A stretch of DNA of 64,000 bases from Persicobacter sp. CCB-QB2 (GTDB lineage Bacteria; Bacteroidota; Bacteroidia; Cytophagales; Cyclobacteriaceae): NCBI RefSeq assembly GCF_001274635.1, contig NZ_LBGV01000001.1:2914001-2978000 (forward strand). The letters run 5' to 3'. The notes beneath the pieces are model-generated. The model was not told where the DNA came from. It saw only the letters and a list, made by a program, of their open reading frames with translations, and did no database searches. Each line of letters begins with the position of its first letter. The stretch's first letter is position 1. A program made the position numbers and the translations under genes. Below are positions 44,695 through 51,593 of the stretch, piece after piece.

Positions 44695-45381
44695 ATGGCG
44701 GCAAAAGCAATAAAAATCATTGAAACGGAGGATGGATCGCATTCGCTTTTTCTTCCGGACATGAATGAAACTTATCATAGTTCCCACGGGGCCATACAGG
44801 AGTCTCGTCATGTTTTCATCAAAATGGGGCTGGATTATTGGGCATCGCAATCTCCGGAGGGAAGCCTGAGCATACTTGAAATTGGCTTCGGAACAGGCTT
44901 AAATGCACTTCTTGCATACGAATGGGCCATGAAACACCAACGAAAGGTGGAATTCATCACTTTGGAGGCATACCCGCTTCCGGAAGAAATTACAAAAGCC
45001 TTAAATTACCCCGCACAGATGGAGAGGGCAGATCTTTCGGACACTTTTCAACAAATGCATCAGGCAGAATGGAATAAAGAAGTCCCCATTTCAGAATATT
45101 TCAGTCTTTACAAAATGGAAGATAAGCTGGAGACAGTCATCTTCCCTGAAAAAGCGCTACAAGTGGTTTTCTTCGATGCCTTTGCGCCGAGTAAACAGGA
45201 AGAAATGTGGGCGCCGGAACTTCTTCAAAAATGTACGCAACAACTCGTCTCTAATGGAGCATTGGTGACTTATTGTGCCAAAGGTCAATTAAAAAGAGAT
45301 CTTAGAGGTTTAGGCCTAACCGTAGAAAGTCTGGAAGGCCCTCCGGGAAAAAAAGAAATGGTACGCGCCATTAAAAACTAA
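44695..45381 (+). CDS. mnmD: tRNA U34 methyltransferase MnmD-like
   Basis: 228 residues of the DUF752 family corresponding to the methyltransferase half of MnmC, which finishes 5-methylaminomethyl-2-thiouridine at the wobble position. Seen are ETEDGSHSLFLPDMNETYHSSHGAIQESRHVFIKMGL at the start, the SAM-binding ILEIGFGTGLNALLAYEWA (about 60-78), and VVFFDAFAPSKQEEMWAPELLQ. The FAD-dependent oxidase half (MnmC1) is absent, as in other stand-alone MnmD proteins. Confidence 0.93.
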   Translation: MAAKAIKIIETEDGSHSLFLPDMNETYHSSHGAIQESRHVFIKMGLDYWASQSPEGSLSILEIGFGTGLNALLAYEWAMKHQRKVEFITLEAYPLPEEITKALNYPAQMERADLSDTFQQMHQAEWNKEVPISEYFSLYKMEDKLETVIFPEKALQVVFFDAFAPSKQEEMWAPELLQKCTQQLVSNGALVTYCAKGQLKRDLRGLGLTVESLEGPPGKKEMVRAIKN

Positions 45382-45417
45382 AAAAAAGGGCTGTCCGCAA
45401 AAGACAGCCCCTTTTTT
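45382..45417. terminator. Bidirectional terminator mnmD/acyltransferase
   Basis: An 11-bp or longer stem AAAAAAGGGCTGTC/GACAGCCCCTTTTT with A and T runs, between convergent genes and touching both stop regions. Confidence 0.88.
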
Positions 45418-46315
45418 ATACCACCGCCTGCACATCTTTCGGCTTTTGGTGTGCACGCTTCCACCTTCGGTGAGTCCACATCCACAACTCAGGCTGAGCA
45501 ATAATATCTTCTTCTAACCTGCGGGTATGTCTTCTGGAAATTTCCAGATCACTCAAAGATTTTGGATCCATGGTTAAAACTTCAAAACTTACTTTATAAT
45601 GACCCCTTTTCGGCCTGCGAACCACGGCATAAACCACCGGGTAATCAAACTTTTGAGCCAATTGAGCCGTCCCCCGATAAACCGGTGTATCCTGATTCAG
45701 GAATTTCACCCAATGAGAGTTGGATAATAATAAAGGTGTTTGATCGGCCAGGAAAACAATGGCCGTTTCCCTATTCCTATTGGCCAGCATCACCCTGGGC
45801 GTATTCTTTGTGGCGACCACTTCCCCTCTGAACCTAGTCCTGATATACAAAAACAGCTGATCCATCATTTTATTATGAAGCGGCTTATAAATACAAACCA
45901 AAGGATGCCCTTCCTCCAAACCAATTCTTGCACCACCCAATTCCCAACTGCCGTAATGCCCCATCACCACGATAATACTATGCTTATCCTTATACAATTG
46001 GTACATTTCTGCATAATGCTCTATCTCGACCCTTCTCCTCAATTCTTTCTCAGAAATAGACAATTTCTTCAGGGTTTCGAAAAGTGAGTCCGTGAAAAAT
46101 CGGTAATGTTTTCGGGCGATGGCCTTAATTTCCTTTGGAGATTTTTCAGGAAAAGACCGATGGAGGTTATCCAGCACTACTTTTTTTCTGTAGCCTATCA
46201 AATAATAGGTAACAAAATAAAAGCAATCGGAAAAAAGATACATTATCCGTAGGGGGATAAGGGAGATTAAATAGAAAAATGGGAAAAAGAGAAATCTATA
46301 AATGAATTGCTGCAT
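45416..46315 (-). CDS. Lipid A biosynthesis (LpxL/HtrB-type) acyltransferase
   Basis: 299 residues with an N-terminal membrane anchor (FLFFPFFYLISLIPLRIMYLF) and the acyltransferase core: VVMGHYGSWELGG (HX4E catalytic motif, about 118-124), PLVCIYKPLHNKMMDQLFLYIRTRFRGE, IVFLADQTP and YRGTAQLAQKFDYPVVYAVVRR, and the terminal QPELWMWTHRRWKR. It adds a secondary acyl chain to the lipid A precursor. Which position or chain length it uses cannot be told. Confidence 0.9.
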   Translation of the reverse strand: MQQFIYRFLFFPFFYLISLIPLRIMYLFSDCFYFVTYYLIGYRKKVVLDNLHRSFPEKSPKEIKAIARKHYRFFTDSLFETLKKLSISEKELRRRVEIEHYAEMYQLYKDKHSIIVVMGHYGSWELGGARIGLEEGHPLVCIYKPLHNKMMDQLFLYIRTRFRGEVVATKNTPRVMLANRNRETAIVFLADQTPLLLSNSHWVKFLNQDTPVYRGTAQLAQKFDYPVVYAVVRRPKRGHYKVSFEVLTMDPKSLSDLEISRRHTRRLEEDIIAQPELWMWTHRRWKRAHQKPKDVQAVV

Positions 46316-46381
46316 GAATAAACCACCTTGTTAAGCCCTAAAAGTCGTAATTTTTTTAATTAAATGGGAACCTTATAGCAG

Positions 46382-46530
46382 GTTTAAAAGCCAAAATTCG
46401 AAGCGAAAATTTGATTATTGCAGAAGCGATACCCGAATATTTTGAGCGCATAGCATCGCTATTGTTGAGAAATTATCCAAATTCGCTTTCAATAATTCGA
46501 ATTTGCTGCCGGATGGTGCGCTTTTAAACA
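46382..46530. repeat. Family B repeat, copy B2
   Basis: A 149-bp segment ending in perfect inverted repeats GTTTAAAAGC (46382-46391) and GCTTTTAAAC (46521-46530). Inside, 46401-46480 resembles 25752-25830, and the left and right halves are themselves imperfectly inverted (AAATTCGAAGCGAA against TTCGCTTTCAATAATTCGAATTT). This is MITE-like or a large hairpin. Confidence 0.6.
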
Positions 46531-46577
46531 TGCTCTCCTATACGATTCCCCAATCCTTTATGGATTTTTGCTTCATT

Positions 46578-46609
46578 TTTGGCTGTCCTATACGATTTTC
46601 CTACCTTTG
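46578..46609 (+). promoter_or_regulatory. Strong Bacteroidota-type promoter upstream of gmk
   Basis: TTTG (46578-46581), 20 bp, TACCTTTG (46602-46609): identical in spacing and -7 sequence to the rsmG promoter. Confidence 0.75.
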
Positions 46610-46612
46610 CGC

Positions 46613-46720
46613 ATGGAAAAATTCAAAGCTGCAATTTTCAAATTGAAGTACAAGGGACTTCCTCCTTTTCCCCTTCTTTTATCAGCGAAAGATCCAATTT
46701 TTGGAATTTCGCTGCTTTAG
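46613..46720 (+). CDS. Possible 35-residue leader peptide
   Basis: An ATG 4 bp after the promoter's -7 element opens MEKFKAAIFKLKYKG... to a TAG at 46718. It would need an almost leaderless message, or the start of transcription lies beyond it. The composition (basic start, proline and leucine-rich middle) is not decisive. It could be a leader peptide for gmk-nadD or a chance frame; I list it only because of the promoter fit. Confidence 0.25.
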   Translation: MEKFKAAIFKLKYKGLPPFPLLLSAKDPIFGISLL

Positions 46721-46780
46721 CGTCATTCCTCTATATTTTCCATACCCAAACTTAAATTTCTCTTTCAATTTTAAAAAATC

Positions 46781-47353
46781 ATGACGCATAAAGGCAAGGC
46801 TTTTATCTTTTCAGCGCCTTCAGGTTCAGGAAAAACAACTATCGTTCATCATTTATTAAATCAGCGAGATGATTTATGCTTCTCTATTTCGGCCACTACC
46901 AGAGAGGCCAGAGGTGCGGAAAAGCATGGTCAGGACTATTACTTCCTCAGCAAAGAAGAATTCAACAATAGAGTGAATCAGGATGAGTTTGTGGAGTGGG
47001 AGGAAGTTTATCCCGGATGTTGCTACGGTACTTTGAAATCAGAAGTGGAAAGAATTTGGGCAGAAGGAAAGCACGTCGTATTTGATGTGGATGTAAAAGG
47101 AGGAGTTAGCCTGAAAAAATATTTTCAGGAGCAGGCATTGGCCGTTTTCGTCAGAATACCGGATCTGGAAACCCTGGAAGCGCGACTTCGGGGCCGAGGT
47201 ACTGATGAGGAATGTGCCATCAAAAAGCGACTGGCCAAGGCCGAGTATGAATTAGGCTTTGAAGAAAATTTTGACATTTCCATTATCAATGACAATTTGG
47301 AAAATGCCTTAAAAACCTCAGAAGAGACGCTTCAAAAATTCATTGAAAAATAA
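46781..47353 (+). CDS. gmk: Guanylate kinase
   Basis: A 190-residue cytosolic enzyme phosphorylating GMP to GDP. The P-loop FSAPSGSGKTTIVHHLL is at residues 9-25, followed by FSISATTREARGAEKHGQDYYFLS (GMP site, about 35-58), EVYPGCCYGTLKSEVER and RGTDEECAIKKRLAKAEYEL (lid and helix). Standard length. nadD begins 9 bp after its stop, so the two are cotranscribed. Confidence 0.97.
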   Translation: MTHKGKAFIFSAPSGSGKTTIVHHLLNQRDDLCFSISATTREARGAEKHGQDYYFLSKEEFNNRVNQDEFVEWEEVYPGCCYGTLKSEVERIWAEGKHVVFDVDVKGGVSLKKYFQEQALAVFVRIPDLETLEARLRGRGTDEECAIKKRLAKAEYELGFEENFDISIINDNLENALKTSEETLQKFIEK

Positions 47354-47362
47354 ACACCAGCC

Positions 47363-47965
47363 ATGTTCGGGAATTTCGTTCAAAAAAAGCTCAAAATAGG
47401 TCTTTTCTTCGGTTCCTTTAATCCCATTCATATTGGTCATCTTATCATTGCCAATAGTATGGTGGAATTGGCAGATTTGGATCAGGTGTGGTTTGTGGTA
47501 TCTCCACAAAATCCTTTCAAAAAGAAAAGTAGCCTGGAGCATGAATTTGACCGCTACGATTTAGTGGAGAAGGCCATAGAAAACAATCATAAGCTTCGGG
47601 TGACCGATGTGGAATTCCGCATGCCAAAGCCCAGCTATACCATTGACACCCTGGCTTATTTATCCGAAAAGAACCCGCATCATGACTTTAAAATTATTGT
47701 AGGGCAGGACAATTTAAGTCATTTCCATAAATGGAAAAACCATGAGGAGATTCTGAAAAATTTTGGCCTGGTGGTTTATCCCCGACCGGATTCCAAACCA
47801 AGCCCCTTTGATGATCACCCAAAAGTGACCATGGTCGAGGCTCCAATGGTCGATATATCAGCCACCTTTATCCGAAAGTGTATTAAGGCAGAAAGGTCTA
47901 TCAAATACATCGTCCCGGATGAGGTTATTGAAATGATTGAAAGTCGGAAATTATTTGGTGCTTAA
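47363..47965 (+). CDS. nadD: Nicotinate-nucleotide adenylyltransferase
   Basis: 200 residues catalysing the adenylation of nicotinate mononucleotide in NAD synthesis. Motifs: IGLFFGSFNPIHIGHLIIANSM (GxFxPxHxGH, about 12-33), VSPQNPFKKK, VGQDNLSHFHKWKNHEEIL and the C-terminal nucleotide-binding ISATFIRKCI. The first ten residues (MFGNFVQKKL) are slightly longer than usual; an internal start is possible. It lies immediately after gmk; with nnr nearby, cofactor genes are common here. Confidence 0.95.
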   Translation: MFGNFVQKKLKIGLFFGSFNPIHIGHLIIANSMVELADLDQVWFVVSPQNPFKKKSSLEHEFDRYDLVEKAIENNHKLRVTDVEFRMPKPSYTIDTLAYLSEKNPHHDFKIIVGQDNLSHFHKWKNHEEILKNFGLVVYPRPDSKPSPFDDHPKVTMVEAPMVDISATFIRKCIKAERSIKYIVPDEVIEMIESRKLFGA

Positions 47966-47978
47966 GCCCATTGCCTCA

Positions 47979-48026
47979 AAAAAAAGCGCCAAAACTTGGT
48001 CTCCACCCCAGTTTTGGCGCTTTTTT
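47979..48026 (+). terminator. Intrinsic terminator after gmk-nadD
   Basis: A stem of about 18 bp, AAAAAAGCGCCAAAACTTGG/CCCAGTTTTGGCGCTTTTTT (nearly complete), with A and T runs on both sides. Confidence 0.9.
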
Positions 48027-48075
48027 GATACAGCTCGCCTGCCTGTCTCGCTATTGCACTCAAAAGGGTACAAAC

Positions 48076-48289
48076 TTTAACTCGGGTTATTTATGCTTTA
48101 ATCCTCTTATAGCTACAAGGCGGAAAAATGAAGGAATTTTTCCTATTTCGAGCTTTTTCCAAGAAAACAGATGAAGGAGGAAAAAGCTAGCTTGCCCCAA
48201 TTTGGGCTAATTGAAAATCGGCAACAACAATTTTAACGATCTGACATAAAGCCACTACCTGAATCTGGCGATGAATCATTCGGGTTTAA
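48076..48289 (+). repeat. Family A intergenic repeat, copy A3
   Basis: Contains TTTATGCTTTAATCC, GCTACAAGGCGGAAAAATGAAGG, the hairpin AGGAATTTTTCCT, AAACAGATGAAGGAGGAAAAAGC, the palindrome region GCCCCAATTTGGGC (48194-48207) and the right end ATCATTCGGGTTTAA. It lies between convergent nadD and the serine hydrolase, whose stop codon (48286-48288) is inside the right end. Confidence 0.72.
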
Positions 48290-49614
48290 TTATCCTGAGC
48301 CACTGCTTTTAATACTCCGGACAGAAATTCATTGAAGTCAAAATCTTCTCCCGAAGAAAGCCCCAAACGTACCACTACCAAATCATGAGAGGGAATTACC
48401 CAAACCCTTTGCCCCTGAAATCCATCAGCGAAATAAACATCAGCCGGACAATCCGGAAGAAAATGCAGGCTTTCATTTAACCACCATTGTGCGCCATACT
48501 CCCCATCTGCACTTTTTGCTGCCTGCCGGGAGTAATCGACCCAGCCTTCCGGCAGAATTCTTTCTCCATTAAATATCCCGTCATTTAAATAAAGTAAACC
48601 AAATCTGGCCCAGTCGCGGGTAGTGGCAAAGGAGTAGGAGGAGCCTACAAAATTACCGGAGGCATCCGGTTCCAACACCATCGAACGCATCCCACAGGGA
48701 TTAAATAACCGTTTTCTGGCAAATTGATAATAGGCCCTTTGATCGCCCAAAGTCTCATAAATAATCTTTGTTAAAATATTGGAAGTTCCGGAGGAATAAT
48801 ACCAAACCCGACCCGGTTTATGCGCCAAGGGCACATTGGAAGCAAATTTCCCCATATCACTGGAAGCATACAACATCGTCGTTGCATAGGAAATATCGCC
48901 ATAATCTTCCACCCAGTCCAAGCCGCTGGACATTTGTAATAAATGATTTAAGGTGATATTCTTTCGCTGGTCCGATTGCCAATCCACAACCGGGGCCGGG
49001 GCGTGAATATCCAACTGCCCATCCCCAACCAATATTCCGATCAAGGCAGAGGTAATGGATTTAGTCATTGACCAGCCCAGTAATCTGGTATTTTCGTCAA
49101 AGCCCTCAGCATATTGTTCCCAAATCAACTCATCCCCTCTGGTGACTAATACCGCTCTGGTTTTTTTCTCCTTTTGAAAAGCCTTGTCCATCACCTTTTT
49201 TAAAGCTGGATAAGGCTTTCCTCTTCCCAAAAAATCCCCCACTGGCCACATAAGTGTATCAGGGCGATCAGGCCATACCGATATAGCCTGCTCCAATGCA
49301 GGCGGCTGTTTACTGTCTGCTACCAGAGTGCAACCCAACCCTTCCTGATAAACTGAGGTTTCTGCCCCCAGCCCCCACACCGTAGAGGTGACCGTTTTTC
49401 GATCATAATCCACTTCAGGCGAGGCATATTTAATCAGTGAAAAATTCAAGTCAGTGGCCAATATATCTTCCGGAGATCGCTCCGAAACAAAAACACAGGA
49501 GCACATCATTTTTGAAGCATAACCATTAATGATGGGAAGACGGGCGTAACCATACCAGGCACCATAAAACAACAATAGGGCGATACTGGCCCAAAAAATA
49601 ACTTTTCTATTCAT
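48286..49614 (-). CDS. Serine hydrolase, class C beta-lactamase family
   Basis: 442 residues with an N-terminal membrane segment (VIFWASIALLLFYGAWYGYA) and a penicillin-binding/esterase-type domain: the SxxK nucleophile in GWSMTKSITSALIG (about 182-195), the second motif YYSSGTSN (about 273-280, Y-x-S in place of YxN), and a C-terminal FADGFQGQRVWVIPSHDLVVVRLG. Relatives include DD-peptidases, esterases and 6-aminohexanoate hydrolases; the substrate is not known and a resistance role is not suggested. Its stop codon lies in the terminal repeat of family A copy A3, so the C-terminus may have been shaped by that insertion. Confidence 0.85.
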   Translation of the reverse strand: MNRKVIFWASIALLLFYGAWYGYARLPIINGYASKMMCSCVFVSERSPEDILATDLNFSLIKYASPEVDYDRKTVTSTVWGLGAETSVYQEGLGCTLVADSKQPPALEQAISVWPDRPDTLMWPVGDFLGRGKPYPALKKVMDKAFQKEKKTRAVLVTRGDELIWEQYAEGFDENTRLLGWSMTKSITSALIGILVGDGQLDIHAPAPVVDWQSDQRKNITLNHLLQMSSGLDWVEDYGDISYATTMLYASSDMGKFASNVPLAHKPGRVWYYSSGTSNILTKIIYETLGDQRAYYQFARKRLFNPCGMRSMVLEPDASGNFVGSSYSFATTRDWARFGLLYLNDGIFNGERILPEGWVDYSRQAAKSADGEYGAQWWLNESLHFLPDCPADVYFADGFQGQRVWVIPSHDLVVVRLGLSSGEDFDFNEFLSGVLKAVAQDN

Positions 49615-49661
49615 AGGAGGTGAGTTAGCTTATTCAACTCCTACAAAATAATGCAATAATT

Positions 49662-49690
49662 AAAAAAGCACAGTAAGAACTGTGCTTTTA
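49662..49690. terminator. Hairpin terminator
   Basis: An 11-bp stem AAAAGCACAGT/ACTGTGCTTTT with A and T runs on both sides, between the lipoprotein gene (minus, ends 49698) and the start of the serine hydrolase. It ends the lipoprotein message. Confidence 0.8.
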
Positions 49691-49697
49691 TATTGTT

Positions 49698-50399
49698 TTA
49701 TAAACTCATCACCCGATCCAAATACATCAGGTGCTTTTCATAACCATTCATCTGGATGGTTAGGCGATTAATTTTCTCAAGCTTTCCAATGTCAAAGGAT
49801 CGGTCTCTCAAAGATTCCTTATAGGTCATTCTGTTTCGGAATGTTTTCCATTCCATTTCCACCAAAGTAAGTAAATAGGGGTTTTTAATTTCAGGCAAGT
49901 GCAATTCCCTGGCGATTTTCTTTCTTTTAATATTAGGTCGTCCAAAAGTCTGCAATAAATCATTCACCAAACCCAAATTGGAAGTCATTTGTACTTTAGC
50001 AAGCATGTCATCTATAAAATATAGGGTAACATCAAAACAGTCTGCATTCTTTAGCTTCACCAGGTGCTTTTTCGAGATAAATACCTTAAGCCTGCCCTCA
50101 TAAAACTCCCCATAATCCATAAAGTCTCCCAAATTAAGATCCTTCAAATAAGTCCCCAATTTGAAATCATGTATCCCATTCAACTGATCTACATTGTGAA
50201 TATCCATAATGCCCAAATGCAGATTAGCACTGCTCATATCCAATACAACCGGGTTTTTAATGTTAGCTTTTAAATTTTCAATGGGAATACTACGGGTTTC
50301 CGGCTTGACCTCCTCAAGAGGCTGGCAACTTGTATGTACCAGGAAACAAATGAAAAAGATCACAAAGGGCTTAAATGGGAATGTTAAAGTCCGGGTCAT
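49698..50399 (-). CDS. Lipoprotein of unknown function
   Basis: 233 residues with a signal sequence ending in a lipobox (FFICFLVHTSCQP, cysteine near residue 25). The rest (VVLDMSSANLHLGIMD..., LKVFISKKHLVKLKNADCFDVTLYFIDDMLAKVQMTSNLG) does not match a family I know. It is predicted to sit in the periplasm or outer membrane. It diverges from the COG0523 gene (230 bp between starts), so the operator-like repeats there may act on both. Confidence 0.65.
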   Translation of the reverse strand: MTRTLTFPFKPFVIFFICFLVHTSCQPLEEVKPETRSIPIENLKANIKNPVVLDMSSANLHLGIMDIHNVDQLNGIHDFKLGTYLKDLNLGDFMDYGEFYEGRLKVFISKKHLVKLKNADCFDVTLYFIDDMLAKVQMTSNLGLVNDLLQTFGRPNIKRKKIARELHLPEIKNPYLLTLVEMEWKTFRNRMTYKESLRDRSFDIGKLEKINRLTIQMNGYEKHLMYLDRVMSL

Positions 50400-50479
50400 A
50401 AATAAGATGAGGTTAGGTTTGAGAAAAAAATCAGGATGTGATATTAAAACTCAAATTGTAGGAATACTGTTCCCTGTAA

Positions 50480-50515
50480 GTAACATTTGGAGGCATTGCT
50501 CCCGTAACATTTTGG
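50480..50515. promoter_or_regulatory. Repeated GTAACATTT sites upstream of the COG0523 gene
   Basis: GTAACATTT at 50480-50488 and GTAACATTTT at 50504-50513 flank the palindrome GGAG-GCATTG-CTCC (50489-50502). The half-sites are reminiscent of the AACATTT ends of Zur/Fur-type boxes, but are in direct orientation. A metal-regulator site is an inference. Confidence 0.3.
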
Positions 50516-50629
50516 AATATTTCCGTTAGAAAAAATTTCTACGCGATGTAACCCTTAGTATTATTTCAGGAAAACTCCTTGAGATGTCGATGGGCATTGC
50601 CTACCTTGGAGTAAATTGTACGAAATAAG

Positions 50630-51574
50630 ATGCAGCAAAATTCTATAAAAGTTACCATACTAACCGGCTTTCTGGGTGCGGGAAAAACCACTCTCCTTAA
50701 CCACATCATTTCACAAAATCCCCAAACACAATACGCCATTATTGAAAATGAATTTGGCAAAATACCCTTAGATCAAGAACTGATCGATGGACCAAAAGAG
50801 GGCATTTTTGAATTAGCCAATGGCTGTATTTGCTGCAATATCAATGAAGAGTTACTCAAGGTATTAACCAAGCTGATCACCAGTGACTTTAAGTTTGATC
50901 ACCTGTTAATTGAAACCACCGGCATTGCCGATCCGCTTTCGGTAGCTGCTACCTTTATGTTTGATCCTCACCTGCAGGGCATATTCAGCCTCGATGGTAT
51001 CATCGCCCTGGCCGATGCTCCAACGGTACTGGAAAGAATCGAGCAAGAGTCCGTTACGGCTAAACAGCTATCAGCAGCACACAACATTTTACTGAACAAG
51101 ACTGATCTTCTCCCAAAAGAAGAGTGGAATAAGGTTAAGGAGGTTCTAGCTTCCCTGAATCCTTTTGCTGAAATTATCCCCTGTCAATTTGGGCAGGTAG
51201 ACAATGAACATCTTTTTGATTTAAGAAAAAGAGATTACAAAATGGTGGAAAAGGCCGACCAGCCCATCCATCATCAACACGGACAGATCAGAAGTTTTAC
51301 CTGGCAGTCTGGAAATGCCCTGGATTTGCATAAATTCGAAGCCTGGCTTTCGATGTTCCTGCCCATGAATCCTTCGGTCTACAGAGTAAAAGGGAAATTG
51401 TACTCAAAAACGTACGACCGCAAAATCATCGTGCAGTCCGTGGGCACCCAATTTTATTTTACTCAGGGAAGTCTGTTCGAAGAGGAAAGGGGCGATAACA
51501 TGCTGGTCTTCATCGGAAATAACCTGGACCAAGAGAGCATCAAAAAAGCATTATCAGATTGTGAGATCAATTAA
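50630..51574 (+). CDS. COG0523 (CobW/ZNG-type) GTPase
   Basis: 314 residues. Walker A GFLGAGKTTLLNHII (about 12-26), the metal-binding CxCC motif in ELANGCICCNINEELL (about 61-76), LIETTGIADPLSVAATF, NKTDLLPKEEW (G4) and a C-terminal CobW_C domain with IRSFTWQSGNALDLHKFEAWLS. Members are metallochaperones delivering zinc or cobalt to client enzymes with GTP hydrolysis. The gene directly downstream encodes a zinc peptidase, 19 bp after its stop codon, a suggestive pairing. Confidence 0.9.
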   Translation: MQQNSIKVTILTGFLGAGKTTLLNHIISQNPQTQYAIIENEFGKIPLDQELIDGPKEGIFELANGCICCNINEELLKVLTKLITSDFKFDHLLIETTGIADPLSVAATFMFDPHLQGIFSLDGIIALADAPTVLERIEQESVTAKQLSAAHNILLNKTDLLPKEEWNKVKEVLASLNPFAEIIPCQFGQVDNEHLFDLRKRDYKMVEKADQPIHHQHGQIRSFTWQSGNALDLHKFEAWLSMFLPMNPSVYRVKGKLYSKTYDRKIIVQSVGTQFYFTQGSLFEEERGDNMLVFIGNNLDQESIKKALSDCEIN

Positions 51575-51593
51575 TAAAATCAACCTTAATAAT

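Larger units (their letters stand above)
46316..46780. other. 465-bp region before gmk: repeat, promoter, short frame
   Basis: From left to right it holds the family B element (46382-46530), the direct repeat TCCTATACGATT (46537-46548 and 46586-46597), an excellent promoter (46578-46609) and a 35-codon frame (46613-46720). Nothing else is seen in it. Confidence 0.6.
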
